64,000 nt of DNA from Exiguobacterium aurantiacum DSM 6208 (GCF_000702585.1 NZ_JNIQ01000001.1:2609001-2673000); one strand, 5' to 3'; counted from the first letter of the stretch, positions 52,585-61,951 are shown. Program-made: numbers and translations. Notes: a model not told the origin generated them from the sequence alone.

Positions 52585-52941
52585 TTGTCGAGTCACAATC
52601 GTCGAGAATGGGTTGCTTTCGGCTTTGTCGTAGCGTTTTTAGGGGTTGCGACGATGCGAAAACTCGCTCGTGGAACGGCAAACGATGCCGCATCGAAGCA
52701 GCATCGGGCGTCTACAATCACTACGTTGAAAGAACAATTCAAAAAAGTTGCGTCTGACACATCGCACGTCGCACAGGCAGGCAAGCTGCAAGGGAAAGAA
52801 TTGGCGGATCAAGTGAAAGCCGAAGTCGAACGCTATCAACAAGACATTCAGCCTTCTATCGAGCGGATCCAAGGAAACCTTAACGAGCTTTCGAACGTAC
52901 AGTCAGATATGACCGAAACGAAAGCGAAACAGACTGACTGA
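52585..52941 (+). CDS. yhaH: YhaH/YtxH-like membrane-tethered protein
   Basis: 118 residues from a TTG at 52585 (AGGAGGGG 6 nt before); an upstream in-frame ATG lacks an SD. One N-terminal helix (WVAFGFVVAFLGVATM) then a hydrophilic amphipathic helical region (LKEQFKKVASDTSHVAQA, ELADQVKAEVERYQQDI), the pattern of YtxH-domain proteins. Its place between hit and hpr is that of yhaH in Bacillus. Function unknown, often stress related. Confidence 0.7.
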   Translation: MSSHNRREWVAFGFVVAFLGVATMRKLARGTANDAASKQHRASTITTLKEQFKKVASDTSHVAQAGKLQGKELADQVKAEVERYQQDIQPSIERIQGNLNELSNVQSDMTETKAKQTD

Positions 52942-53001
52942 TTTGTCTGTCGTCATCGTCCGTCGTTTTAGTCACTTTGTATCCGGAAAGGATGGATCGA
53001 G

Positions 53002-53565
53002 ATGGATCACGAAAAAGAGTTCACTGGCCCCGAGGCCATGCTGTATAGCCATAAAATCATTCAACTCAGCAAAGCATTGTGGAAGACGGTCGAGAAAGAC
53101 TGGCAGAATTGGATCAAACCGTTCGATTTGAACATAAACGAGCACCATATTTTATGGATTGCCCACGCGTTAGGCGGTGCCTCGATTTCTGAGATCGCGA
53201 AATACGGCGTCATGCACGTATCGACGGCGTTCAACTTCTCAAAGAAGCTTGAAGACCGCGGTTTGCTCACGTTCTCTAAAAAAGAGACGGACAAACGTAA
53301 TACGTACGTCCAGTTGACGCCTGAAGGCGAGGCGCTCCTGCTTGAGACGATTCACGCCTTCGACCCGGAAGAGAACGGTGTTTTCCGTGCCTCGCTCCCG
53401 CTTCAAGAGTTATACGGGAAATATCCTGACTTGACCGACATCACCGCGATCGTCCGCCGTCTCTATGGCGACAACTTCATGGATATCTTCGCTGAGACGT
53501 CGAAAATGATCACCGAAGAAGCCGGACGCCGTCCGGAAGAAGACGAGGTCACGAAAGAAGCTTGA
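53002..53565 (+). CDS. hpr: Transition-state regulator Hpr (ScoC), MarR family
   Basis: 187 residues. MarR winged helix with the Hpr-specific sequence [40 protein letters not shown] and the wing [17 protein letters not shown]. Hpr represses extracellular protease, peptide uptake and sporulation genes in Bacillus. The neighbouring prsA and yhaI match the Bacillus order. The 3' end overlaps convergent yhaI by 17 bp. Confidence 0.9.
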   Translation: MDHEKEFTGPEAMLYSHKIIQLSKALWKTVEKDWQNWIKPFDLNINEHHILWIAHALGGASISEIAKYGVMHVSTAFNFSKKLEDRGLLTFSKKETDKRNTYVQLTPEGEALLLETIHAFDPEENGVFRASLPLQELYGKYPDLTDITAIVRRLYGDNFMDIFAETSKMITEEAGRRPEEDEVTKEA

Positions 53566-53887
53566 CCTGCTGATAAAGCGGCTCCGTCACATCAAGCTCG
53601 ATTTGTTGCTTGACACACGCGGCTAAAATTTTCTCAGGATCAAGCGCCGGATGTAACATACCGACGAAACTGACGAGCAGTGGCTCTACGGACGAGAGAC
53701 CGTACCGCCCTTGCTCGTTTTGTTGTTGCCGGATTTCCTCCAATAACGTGTGGAAGGCTTCCACATCCTCTTTCGTCAAATTCGCCCGGATGATTTCATA
53801 TTCAAACGGACGATCCGACCAGTCGACCGATTTCATCAACAGCTCCATCTGGTATGACAATTGTTTGACTTTCTCTTCTAACGACAC
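53549..53887 (-). CDS. yhaI: YhaI-like DUF1878 protein
   Basis: 112 residues from a GTG at 53887 (GGGG 8 nt before), helical, with [20 protein letters not shown] and [19 protein letters not shown]. Similar length, composition and position to Bacillus YhaI (DUF1878). Function unknown. It is convergent with, and overlaps, hpr by 17 bp. Confidence 0.75.
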   Translation of the reverse strand: MSLEEKVKQLSYQMELLMKSVDWSDRPFEYEIIRANLTKEDVEAFHTLLEEIRQQQNEQGRYGLSSVEPLLVSFVGMLHPALDPEKILAACVKQQIELDVTEPLYQQVKLLS

Positions 53888-54039
53888 GTTTCCCACCCCA
53901 TCATTTCACATTCTCTTTCATCATTATACGATACGTTTGTGTGCTATGATACGGTACAGGTAACAGAACAGCTGTCATGATTAGGAAAATGTGATATAGT
54001 CGGACATAAGAAACTTATAGATTTTTAGGGGTGGAATAT

Positions 54040-55029
54040 ATGTCAAACGGAATGACGAATGAACCAAAAAAACAAGATAAGAAATTTTCAACGGGCGCCC
54101 TCGTCGGCGCATCTGCTCTCGCACTCGTAATCGGTGCAGGCGGTACGTACGCAGCGACGAACGGCGGCGGCGCATCAGATGACTCAACTGTCGTCTCATT
54201 CGAAGGCGGCGAGATCACACGCGGTGAAATCGCGAATATGAGTTACGACCGCATGGTCCCGCAACTCGCGTTCCAAGAAACGATGAACGAGCTCCTTGAG
54301 AAAGAATACGGCGACAAAGTCGAACAAGATAAAGTCGACGAAGAGTACAGCAAAACTGAAGAGCAGTTCAACTCGAAAGAAGAGTTCGAGCAAGCGATTC
54401 AACAAGCCGGCATGACAGGCACAGACGAGTTTAAAGAAGCCCTTCGCGGCCAAATGCTCGTCGATGCAGCGAAATCTGAACTTGTCGATGTGACAGATGA
54501 AGAGATCGAAGCGCAATTCGCGAAAGAAAACGTTGAAGTCCAAGCGAGCCATATCCTCGTCGAGACAGAAGAAGAAGCACAAGACATCATCAAGCAATTG
54601 AACGACGGAGCGGACTTCGCTGAACTCGCTAAAGAGAAGTCGACAGATACCGGTTCAGGCGCACAAGGCGGCGATCTCGGCTACTTCTCAGCCGGCGCGA
54701 TGGTCCCTGAGTTCGAAGAGTATTCGTTCCGTGAAGACGTCGTCGGTGAGATTTCTGAACCTGTTCAATCGCAGTTCGGTTACCACATCATCAAAGTCGT
54801 CGACCGGAAAGAGAAAGATCTCAAACTCGAAGACGAGAAAGATCGCATCCGTGAAGAACTCGCAGCCGAGAAAGCTGCATCGGTTGACGCGAACAAGATC
54901 TATGCCGAGTTGATCGAGAAGTATAACGTCGACGTGAAAGATGCGAAAGCATCACAACAGTTTGATGCAGTCAAGGAAGCTGTGAAAGCATCAGAAGAAG
55001 CACCAGCTGAAGAATCAACTGAACAATAA
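54040..55029 (+). CDS. prsA: PrsA-like extracellular foldase, membrane-anchored without a lipobox
   Basis: 329 residues from ATG 54040 (AGGGGTGG 5 nt upstream). The parvulin domain (about 167-258) has VQASHILVETEEEAQDII, GGDLGYFSAGAMVPEF and VQSQFGYHIIKVV. The N- and C-terminal parts are chaperone-like and very acidic. Classical PrsA is a lipoprotein with Cys+1; here the N-terminus is KKFSTGALVGASALALVIGAGGTYAAT (parts: TGALVGASALALVIGAGG) and there is no Cys anywhere, so it is anchored as a type II membrane protein or released by signal peptidase I near TYAAT. It folds secreted proteins. Confidence 0.88.
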   Translation: MSNGMTNEPKKQDKKFSTGALVGASALALVIGAGGTYAATNGGGASDDSTVVSFEGGEITRGEIANMSYDRMVPQLAFQETMNELLEKEYGDKVEQDKVDEEYSKTEEQFNSKEEFEQAIQQAGMTGTDEFKEALRGQMLVDAAKSELVDVTDEEIEAQFAKENVEVQASHILVETEEEAQDIIKQLNDGADFAELAKEKSTDTGSGAQGGDLGYFSAGAMVPEFEEYSFREDVVGEISEPVQSQFGYHIIKVVDRKEKDLKLEDEKDRIREELAAEKAASVDANKIYAELIEKYNVDVKDAKASQQFDAVKEAVKASEEAPAEESTEQ

Positions 55030-55032
55030 GCC

Positions 55033-55069
55033 AAAAACGGTCGCTCTCACAACGAGAGCGACCGTTTTT
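55033..55069. terminator. Bidirectional terminator prsA/yhaM
   Basis: 16-bp stem AAAAACGGTCGCTCTC/GAGAGCGACCGTTTTT, loop ACAAC. Confidence 0.93.
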
Positions 55070-55996
55070 TCATAGGTTCGGTTTATAGAAAGCACGGTTG
55101 TCGAGCGCCATGACCCGTTCGGTGAACGTCCCCGGCTCGACGCCTTCGAACGCCTTGTCGAACATGTTCATCCGCGCATCGATGTTGTCGATGAAGAATA
55201 ACATTTCCGCTTCCGGCAGTTGCGGTGCGTTCGCCGATCCCCACTCCGGCTTGCCGTGGTGGCTGAGGACGAGATGTTGCAACAATGTCACGACTTCACG
55301 GTCGGTGCCGAGTTCTCGCGCGATGACTTCAATTTCAGATGCCATCAATGACAAGTGTCCGAGCAGCTTTCCTTCGAGCGTGTATTCCGGTGTGATTGCG
55401 TCCGACAGCTCGATGACTTTCGCCAAGTCGTGTAAGACGACCCCTGAGACGAGCAGGTCCCGGTTCAACTGCGGATACAAGTCACACATCGTCTCGGCGA
55501 GCTTCAACATCGACATGACGTGGAACGCGAGACCCGAATAGACGGCGTGATGGTGGCGCACGGCAGCCGGGTACGTGAAGTACGCCTCTTCGTTGCGTTC
55601 GACGATTGCCTCGACGAGCTGTCGCATCCCATCATGACGAATCGACTCGATGTATGACCGGATCGTCGTCTCGAGTTCTGATTTCGCGACGGGTGCCGAC
55701 CGGACGTACGGTGCGATATCCGTCTCACCCTCGATGATGGAAATTTGCTTCAGCTTCAATTGCGTCCGTCCGCGATAGTCCATCACTTCACCCGAAGCGT
55801 GAACAATCTTTTTCATCGCATATTTCTCCGTATCGGCACTGTCCCACAGCTTCGTCTCGATCTCCCCGCTCTCGTCACATAAAATGAGCGTTAAGTACGG
55901 TTTGCCGTTGCCGGCCAGTCCCCGGTAAGATTGTTTGATCATCACATATTGGTCTAACGTATCGCCCACTTTGAGCTGTCCGATTTTTGTCGCCAA
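55070..55996 (-). CDS. yhaM: 3'-5' exoribonuclease YhaM
   Basis: 308 residues from a TTG at 55996 (GAGAGGTG 6-7 nt before; a GTG inside the SD is less likely). N-terminal OB-fold (KPYLTLILCDESGEIETKLWD), then an HD phosphohydrolase domain with HHHAVYSGLAFHVMSM, VLHDLAKVIEL and LSHHGKPEWGSA. YhaM trims RNA 3' ends and single-stranded DNA. Position next to prsA is conserved. Confidence 0.92.
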   Translation of the reverse strand: MATKIGQLKVGDTLDQYVMIKQSYRGLAGNGKPYLTLILCDESGEIETKLWDSADTEKYAMKKIVHASGEVMDYRGRTQLKLKQISIIEGETDIAPYVRSAPVAKSELETTIRSYIESIRHDGMRQLVEAIVERNEEAYFTYPAAVRHHHAVYSGLAFHVMSMLKLAETMCDLYPQLNRDLLVSGVVLHDLAKVIELSDAITPEYTLEGKLLGHLSLMASEIEVIARELGTDREVVTLLQHLVLSHHGKPEWGSANAPQLPEAEMLFFIDNIDARMNMFDKAFEGVEPGTFTERVMALDNRAFYKPNL

Positions 55997-56111
55997 TGTT
56001 AGCACCTCTCTCTAATTCAGTACCTCCATCTTAACGAAACTTCTCGTGAGATGCCAACTTTCTTCTCAATTCGGGAATAGTTGAAAGAGAATCGAATTGG
56101 AGGAATAGAAC

Positions 56112-57035
56112 ATGAAGTGGAACTGGTACACACGGCCCGAGGAATCCGTGCACATCGACAATCGTTACGAGGAAGCGTACACGTATTGGCTCGATCAATT
56201 GACGACAGCGAACGTCACGAAAATCATCGTCGGCGAGAACTATATGTATGGCTCGCTCACCCTCGACTATGAACAGCTCGAACGTGAACCACAAAAGGTC
56301 GGACATTACTTTGTTGGGCCTGATTTCCTCTGGACGATCGGGTTTGGCGACTTGTTTTGTGAAGTCGTGAAGGCGAAACGTTACGAGACGCCGCTTGAGG
56401 CGTTTTATGAGTTGCTCGCTGAAAAGATGGACTACTATTTCCACGGCATCGACGAATACGAGGAACGGCTCATGATCGCACAGCGCGAGATGAGCGGGCA
56501 AGTACCGCCCGAGTTCATGAACGAGATCTTCGGGCTCCGCAGCGAGATCGAACGCTGGTCGGATACGGTCGTCCCGTATCGGGAACTTCTTCAGGCCGGT
56601 CGTGAGGCGTTCCTCGACTTGGACTTGAAGCAGATGAAGCCGTATCGACTCGCGACGTATCGAGTCGAACGACTGCTCGGATCGATTGAACACTATCAAG
56701 ACGATGTCATCGCGATGACCGACCTCGCCGCGACGCTGTCAAACTTTCGCGGGAACGAGATCATGAAGGCGCTCACCGTCTTCACGGCGCTCACGACGCC
56801 TGTCGTCGCGTTCGGTGCCATCTGGGGAATGAACTTCAAAGAGATGCCCGAGCTCGACTGGCCGCTCGGGTACGTTTTCGCCTGGGCAATGATTCTCGTC
56901 TTCACCGTCGTCATTCAAGTATGGTTGAAACGGAAAAATTGGATCGGCTCGCTCTTGCAGTTCCCGACCCAAGTGAACACAAAGCAAGCCATTAGAAGAC
57001 AAAAAGATAAAACAACGAACAAAAGTTCGGTATAA
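56112..57035 (+). CDS. corA: CorA family Mg2+/divalent cation transporter
   Basis: 307 residues. Acidic/helical cytoplasmic domain followed by two C-terminal helices; the signature GMN is at IWGMNFKEMPELDWPLGY. The loop after GMN is acidic, as required for cation capture, and the tail is Lys/Arg-rich. It passes Mg2+, Co2+ or Ni2+. GGAGG before ATG 56112. Its last codons overlap the dinB LexA box. Confidence 0.9.
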   Translation: MKWNWYTRPEESVHIDNRYEEAYTYWLDQLTTANVTKIIVGENYMYGSLTLDYEQLEREPQKVGHYFVGPDFLWTIGFGDLFCEVVKAKRYETPLEAFYELLAEKMDYYFHGIDEYEERLMIAQREMSGQVPPEFMNEIFGLRSEIERWSDTVVPYRELLQAGREAFLDLDLKQMKPYRLATYRVERLLGSIEHYQDDVIAMTDLAATLSNFRGNEIMKALTVFTALTTPVVAFGAIWGMNFKEMPELDWPLGYVFAWAMILVFTVVIQVWLKRKNWIGSLLQFPTQVNTKQAIRRQKDKTTNKSSV

Positions 57036-57036
57036 T
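57016..57036 (+). promoter_or_regulatory. LexA (SOS) box and -10 of dinB
   Basis: CGAACAAAAGTTCG (57016-57029) is a perfect inverted repeat fitting CGAAC-N4-GTTCG, followed at once by TATAAT (57031-57036). It lies inside the last codons of corA. LexA would block dinB until DNA damage. Confidence 0.88.
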
Positions 57037-57071
57037 AGACGTATCCTATTTAATATAGAAAGGGGATATCC

Positions 57072-58163
57072 ATGGATCGTCTCATCATCCACGTCGATAT
57101 GGATGCGTTTTATGCATCTGTCGAACAGCGAGACCGTCCCCATTTAAGGGACAAGCCGGTCATCGTCGGCGGTGCGCCTCATAGTCGTGGCGTCGTCGCG
57201 ACGTGTTCCTACGAGGCGCGAAAATACGGGGTTCATAGCGCCATGTCCTCGCGGCGTGCGTTCGCCCTTTGTCCGCAGGCGACGTTCGTCAAACCCCGTT
57301 TCCAGGCGTACCGTCAAGTGAGCGAGCAAGTGATGCGGATCTTCAAGTCCGTGACACCGCTCGTCGAACCGTTGTCGCTCGACGAAGCGTACTTGGACGT
57401 CACTGAGAACACACTCATGAGCACGTCCGGCACGTATGTGGCCCGCTATATTCTCGGGGAGATCAAACGCCAGACGGGACTCACCGCCTCGGCCGGCGTC
57501 GCCCCCTCAAAGTTCGTCGCTAAAATCGCTTCCGGTTTTGACAAGCCGAACGGGCTGACCGTCGTCACGGCGCCCGAAGTTGAAACGTTCCTTGCCCCGC
57601 TGTCGATCACCGCGATGCACGGCGTCGGAAAAGTGACAGCACAAATCTTATTCAAGCACGGCTTCGAGACGATCGCCGACCTGCAACGGGCAGACAGCGC
57701 GCAACTGAAAGCCATCTTCGGCCATGATCGCGGCATCCAACTGTATGAACTCGCCCACGGGCGCGACAGCAGACCGGTCGTCCCGACGCGTGAGCGGAAG
57801 TCGATCGGGTCTGAGACGACGTTCGCCTTCGACCTCGACGACCCGGAAGAAGTGTATGAGCGCGTCGTCCCGGAGATCGAGGACGTCTTGCGCCAGCTTG
57901 ACCGTCGCGAGCTCAGTTGCCAGACGGTGACGATCAAAATCAAGACGAGCGAGTTTCAGGCACGCAGTCATCAGATCAAGTTGAACCACCCGACACACGA
58001 CCATGATGAGATCAAGCGGCTCGCCCGTCGTCTGTTTGACGAGATGGGCATCAATGAACCGGTACGCTTGATCGGGATGACCGTCTCCGATTTGATTCCC
58101 CGCACCGAGTCGACGCGACAGCTCACATTCGAAGAGTTGACGACACCTCCCCTTGAAGAATGA
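57072..58163 (+). CDS. dinB: DNA polymerase IV (Y family)
   Basis: 363 residues. Palm catalytic residues: IIHVDMDAFYASVEQRD (Asp near the start) and LSLDEAYLDVT (Asp-Glu near 101). Helix-hairpin-helix VGKVTAQILFKHGF and a little-finger domain (SIGSETTFAFD) follow. The enzyme performs error-prone bypass synthesis. The C-terminus lacks the canonical clamp-binding QLxLF but has RQLTFEEL near the end, which may serve. Under a LexA box; GGGGAT before ATG 57072. Confidence 0.95.
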   Translation: MDRLIIHVDMDAFYASVEQRDRPHLRDKPVIVGGAPHSRGVVATCSYEARKYGVHSAMSSRRAFALCPQATFVKPRFQAYRQVSEQVMRIFKSVTPLVEPLSLDEAYLDVTENTLMSTSGTYVARYILGEIKRQTGLTASAGVAPSKFVAKIASGFDKPNGLTVVTAPEVETFLAPLSITAMHGVGKVTAQILFKHGFETIADLQRADSAQLKAIFGHDRGIQLYELAHGRDSRPVVPTRERKSIGSETTFAFDLDDPEEVYERVVPEIEDVLRQLDRRELSCQTVTIKIKTSEFQARSHQIKLNHPTHDHDEIKRLARRLFDEMGINEPVRLIGMTVSDLIPRTESTRQLTFEELTTPPLEE

Positions 58164-58203
58164 ATAGCCATTCAGTACAATGAAGACAAAGGGGGCAATG
58201 GAG

Positions 58204-58422
58204 ATGGCACAGTATACGATCACCGCGTTCGAAAACGACGGCACCATCGTCTTGAATGAGACGCTCGAAGCGACGGACGACCACGAGGCGAAAGAGAAAG
58301 GGCTCTTACGGTTGCGAGAGGCGAACCATGAAGGGAAAGGGGCGCGCATCGTCCGGCACGGCCAAATGATATATTTCGAGCGCTGCAAGCTTCCTGGGAA
58401 GCTAAAAGGTACCGCATCGTGA
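58204..58422 (+). CDS. YhzD-like small protein
   Basis: 72 residues from ATG 58204 (AAAGGGGG about 8 nt upstream; earlier in-frame ATGs overlap the SD). QYTITAFENDGTIVLNETLEA and DDHEAKEKGLLRLREANHE match the start and helix of the small YhzD family of Bacillales. Function unknown. It lies 40 bp after dinB and may share its SOS transcript. Confidence 0.7.
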   Translation: MAQYTITAFENDGTIVLNETLEATDDHEAKEKGLLRLREANHEGKGARIVRHGQMIYFERCKLPGKLKGTAS

Positions 58423-58426
58423 CATG

Positions 58427-58462
58427 AAGCGCCCTGGGCTCAACGAGCACCCGGGCGCTTTT
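58427..58462. terminator. Terminator after the YhzD-like gene
   Basis: Stem AAGCGCCC/GGGCGCTT with an 18-nt inner hairpin, then TTTT. Confidence 0.75.
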
Positions 58463-58468
58463 CCATGA

Positions 58469-60244
58469 TTAAAATGGGAACGTGATCAATATCGTAAGAA
58501 TGGCGATAACGGCCGTCACGACTTGAAGCGGCAGGCCGACTTTGACAAAGTCTATGAACCGATAGCCCCCGATGCCGAACACCATCGCGTTCGTCGGCGA
58601 ACCGAACGGGGTCATAAAGGCGAGCGACGCCGCGATAGCGACGGCGACGACGAGTGGTACCGGACTGACCTCGAGCGCCGTTGCGAGTGACAACGCCAGA
58701 GGTGCGAACAAGACGGCCGTCGCGGTGTTCGAGATGATCTGACTGAGGATCATCGTCGCCCCGAACACCGCGATGAGCACCCAAATCGGTCCAGACCGCC
58801 CGAACGACTCGCTGATCCACGTGACGAGCCACGCCATCACTCCCGCATTCTCGAGCGCTTTGCCGACCGGGATCATCGCCGCGATCAATAAGAGCGACGA
58901 CCATTGAATCGATTGATAGGCGACGTCCATATGACGGACCGCACCGGTGAGCACCATCGCCAGCGCCGCCATCCAGACGGCGACGGTCGGGTCGACCCAT
59001 TCGAAAACGAGCAGCGCGACCATTCCGGCCATGATGATACCGGCGGCGAGCTGATGCCGCTCCGATACGGCTCGGTTCGCCACGTCGGCCACCCGCTCAT
59101 TCGCGAGCAGCAAGTGCGTCTCGTCTCCGACTTTCTCCAAGTCCCCCCACTCTCCTTGGGCGACGAGCATATCTCCTTGCTCGAGGCGAACGTCTTTCAA
59201 TTTCGTCATCGCGATCTCCTCGTTCGGACGAATCACGCGCAAGACGTTCAAACCGTATCGATTGCGGAGACGGCTCTCTTTCAAACAGCGCCCGATGAGC
59301 GGGCTGTCAGCCGGTATCGTAAAGATGACGACCCCCGCCTCTTTCCCGTAGACGTCTCTCGGTGAGACGTGCTCATAACGCAACCCTTCTTGTCGCGCGA
59401 TGCGATGGACGTCTTCTTCGGCCCCACTGACGAGCAGACGTCCCTCATGGAGCACCGTGTCCGCCCGCGCGGCGTGAAGGCGGTGGACCAACCCTTTTCT
59501 CCGTTCTCCGAGCACTGTCAGCCCGTGGCGGGACCATAACGTCTCGCGCAGCTCACGACCGATGAGCGGATGCCCTTTCCGGACATGGAACGCATATACG
59601 CTCAGCGGCGGCATCATCGGATGAGGTGCGACCGATTCCGGTACGTCACCAACATCCAACAACCGATTTCCTATCACGTAAAAGTAAAGCAAACCGACCG
59701 CGGCTGCGACGAGACCGATCGGCAAGAGCGAGAAGAAGCCTAACGTCTCGCCCCCGGCACTCCGGAGCGCCTCTGCGGCGACAAGGTTCGGCGGGGTTCC
59801 GATAATCGTCATCGTGCCGCCTATACTCGAGAAAAATGCGAGCGGCATGAGCAATTTCGCCGGACTCGTCCCCATCTGGCGCGACATGGCGAGAACGACC
59901 GGGATCAAGAGCGCGACCGTCCCCGTGTTCGACATGAGGCTCGACAGTACCGTCACTGTGACCATGAGGACGAAGAATAGACGCACCTCGCTCCCTTTCG
60001 CATACGGGATGAGCGCGGCTCCAAGACGCTCGGCGAGACCGGTATGAAACAGACCCGCGCCGACGATGAACAATCCGGCAATCATGAGGACGACCGTATT
60101 CGAAAAACCAGCCATCGCCTCGACCGGCGTCAGTTGGTTTGTCAAGACGAGGAACAATAAACCGATGAGCGCGACGAGATCGGCCCGGAGCCAGCCCCCG
60201 ATGAAAAACAGAATCATAACGGCAAGAATCGCCAAGGTGACCAT
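58469..60244 (-). CDS. SLC13/DASS-type anion permease with RCK_C domains
   Basis: 591 residues from ATG 60244 (GAGGGTGG 5 nt before). Two halves of membrane helices: the first holds SNTVVLMIAGLFIVGAGLF and MSNTGTVALLIPVVLAM with GGTMTIIGTPPN; the second has GATMILSQIISNTATAVL and the matching MTPFGSPTNAMVFGIGGY loop. Between them, about 205-385, lie two TrkA-C (RCK_C) domains (GRELRETLW, VVIFTIPADSPLIGRCLKES). Such carriers move sulfate, phosphate or dicarboxylates. A perfect cre site overlaps the promoter. Confidence 0.87.
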   Translation of the reverse strand: MVTLAILAVMILFFIGGWLRADLVALIGLLFLVLTNQLTPVEAMAGFSNTVVLMIAGLFIVGAGLFHTGLAERLGAALIPYAKGSEVRLFFVLMVTVTVLSSLMSNTGTVALLIPVVLAMSRQMGTSPAKLLMPLAFFSSIGGTMTIIGTPPNLVAAEALRSAGGETLGFFSLLPIGLVAAAVGLLYFYVIGNRLLDVGDVPESVAPHPMMPPLSVYAFHVRKGHPLIGRELRETLWSRHGLTVLGERRKGLVHRLHAARADTVLHEGRLLVSGAEEDVHRIARQEGLRYEHVSPRDVYGKEAGVVIFTIPADSPLIGRCLKESRLRNRYGLNVLRVIRPNEEIAMTKLKDVRLEQGDMLVAQGEWGDLEKVGDETHLLLANERVADVANRAVSERHQLAAGIIMAGMVALLVFEWVDPTVAVWMAALAMVLTGAVRHMDVAYQSIQWSSLLLIAAMIPVGKALENAGVMAWLVTWISESFGRSGPIWVLIAVFGATMILSQIISNTATAVLFAPLALSLATALEVSPVPLVVAVAIAASLAFMTPFGSPTNAMVFGIGGYRFIDFVKVGLPLQVVTAVIAILTILITFPF

Positions 60245-60281
60245 GACGTCCACCCTCTCTTGTGAAATATCGTACAAAGGT

Positions 60282-60311
60282 ATTATACCACTTATTATGT
60301 AAGCGTTATCA
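60282..60311 (-). promoter_or_regulatory. Promoter of the SLC13 gene with cre site
   Basis: TATAAT at 60287-60282 (minus). TGTAAGCGTTATCA (60298-60311) matches the cre consensus TGWAANCGNTNWCA at every position and overlaps the -35, predicting CcpA repression. Confidence 0.75.
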
Positions 60312-60334
60312 TATTGAGTTTGACAAGTTCATCA

Positions 60335-60365
60335 ACAAAAAAAACGGATGGCCGTGGCCATCCGT
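60335..60365 (-). terminator. Terminator of yheBA
   Basis: Inverted repeat ACGGATGGCC/GGCCATCCGT followed by eight T on the minus strand. Confidence 0.9.
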
Positions 60366-60374
60366 GATCACACA

Positions 60375-60746
60375 TTATTGAACTTCGTTTTCGTTCACCA
60401 TCGGAGCGTACAGCTCTTCGAGTGGTTTCATAATGATTTTCGTCACTTCTGTGACAAGTTGGTGCATCCGTTGCTCTTCTTGCATGAGCTCCATGATCAA
60501 CTCGTTCTGTTGAACGTTCATCATTTTTGTTTGGGCGTCCATCATCTCTTGTTCTGAGATCTCTTCGCCTTGCATTTGCTTCTGTTGAAGCGTCATTTGG
60601 ATTTCACGGAAGTCAGCGAACAACTGGTTCGCTTCTGCATCCGCATTGACACGGTCGTATAGTGAAGAGAGGTTTGTGAACTCTTCAGAATCGCGAAGTG
60701 CTTTCTCCAATTGGTAAGCATGATCGTACAAGTTTGTTTGTGACAT
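60375..60746 (-). CDS. yheA: YheA-like YlbF/YmcA family protein
   Basis: 123 residues, helical, in the DUF964 (Com_YlbF) family: LYDHAYQLEKALRDSEEF, ANQLFADFREIQMTLQQKQM. Paralogues YlbF/YmcA assist RNase Y; YheA itself is uncharacterised. It follows yheB on the same strand, as in Bacillus. GGAGGACGTCAC precedes ATG 60746. Confidence 0.9.
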   Translation of the reverse strand: MSQTNLYDHAYQLEKALRDSEEFTNLSSLYDRVNADAEANQLFADFREIQMTLQQKQMQGEEISEQEMMDAQTKMMNVQQNELIMELMQEEQRMHQLVTEVTKIIMKPLEELYAPMVNENEVQ

Positions 60747-60781
60747 GTGACGTCCTCCTAAAAGCTATTAGGGCGTGCCAT

Positions 60782-61900
60782 TCAGATGATGGCGATCAAC
60801 CCTTGAATCAATCCAATCATACCACCTAATAGCGCCCCAAGCCATGTTATTGCCCGGAACTCACGTTTTGAGATCGATAAGACGATCTCTTCGAGGTACG
60901 ACGTGTCGAGGGATCGAACTTGTTCTTGGACGATTTGGTCGATTTTCAATCGGTCCATGATCGTCTCCATCTCGTCCGTGAATCGGATGATGACGAGCGT
61001 CACACCTTTCGGGACAAGTTCTTCGACGACTTGCTTCTCCACATCTCGCGTATACGAGTAAACGGTCCGGTCGAGCAGACTCGCGACCGGCAAACGTGTG
61101 ACGATTTCGGTGACGACACCGTCGATGAGTCGCGCTTCTAAACGATCGTCGAGGAACGTGGCGACCGGCCGTTCGCTGAACCGCTCGAACTCGCGTGTGA
61201 TCATCGTCGCCATACCGGTCCGGGTCGAGCTGCCGCGCAGAATGTTAATGATCTCCGGGCGAATCATCTCGACAAAATTGACGTTTTGAATGAAGCCAGC
61301 GATAAAGCCGAGCCGGCGCTGAACGAACGAATCGACCATATGACGGAGTTGTTCCTCTCCTTCGGTCGAATAAAAGTATTCTTCGGACTTGATGAGCATC
61401 GTATCGACGATCTCCGGGACGATGGCGCGGACGCGGTCCATCCCTTCTTCCCCGAGCAGCTCATACAGCTTTCGCGACTTGACGTCTTGGAGCACGTGTC
61501 CGAGCTCCTCTCGCAACTTCGCATCCGCTGCCGTCAAGACACGTGTCTCGACGTCTGGATAGAGCGGTTCGATGAGCATTCGAACGGTCTTTTCCGAGCG
61601 AAGCATCGTTCGTACTTCCCCTTGTACGAAATGGGTGATGTGGCTGCTGACTTGCTCGTCTAGCAGGCGCTTGCGCATCCCTTCCGGTGTCAGCAAATGC
61701 TTCACGACGGTTTTCCCGAGGCTCGTCGCCAATTCGTCGCGCCGCTTCGGGATGAGCCCAGGTGTGAAGGGCACGCGTAGCTTGCCGATATACTTCGGCT
61801 CGTGCGGCCGGAACAACATTTTGATGGCGAAGAAGTTCGTCACTCCCCCGATTGTCGCCCCGATGGCGATCATGATGAATATTTTTAGTAGACTATCCAA
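60782..61900 (-). CDS. yheB: YheB-like DUF445 membrane protein
   Basis: 372 residues from a TTG at 61900 (GGAGG 8 nt upstream); the frame extends ~140 codons further upstream but that part overlaps the divergent regulator and lacks family similarity. One helix at each end (IFIMIAIGATIGGVTNFFAI and WLGALLGGMIGLIQGLIAII) flanks a long helical domain. The motif RPHEPKYIGKLRVPFTPGLIPKRRDELA (in parts: FRPHEPKYIGK, FTPGLIPKRRDELA) is diagnostic of DUF445. Function unknown. Confidence 0.9.
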   Translation of the reverse strand: MDSLLKIFIMIAIGATIGGVTNFFAIKMLFRPHEPKYIGKLRVPFTPGLIPKRRDELATSLGKTVVKHLLTPEGMRKRLLDEQVSSHITHFVQGEVRTMLRSEKTVRMLIEPLYPDVETRVLTAADAKLREELGHVLQDVKSRKLYELLGEEGMDRVRAIVPEIVDTMLIKSEEYFYSTEGEEQLRHMVDSFVQRRLGFIAGFIQNVNFVEMIRPEIINILRGSSTRTGMATMITREFERFSERPVATFLDDRLEARLIDGVVTEIVTRLPVASLLDRTVYSYTRDVEKQVVEELVPKGVTLVIIRFTDEMETIMDRLKIDQIVQEQVRSLDTSYLEEIVLSISKREFRAITWLGALLGGMIGLIQGLIAII

Positions 61901-61951
61901 ACTGTCTGCCTCCGATCTGAAATATGATACATTGTTGAAGAGGTGATTGTG

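Noticed and set aside
53549-53565. Frameshift or annotation error at the hpr/yhaI overlap
   Set aside because: Both proteins have family-typical lengths; a 17-bp convergent overlap is acceptable.
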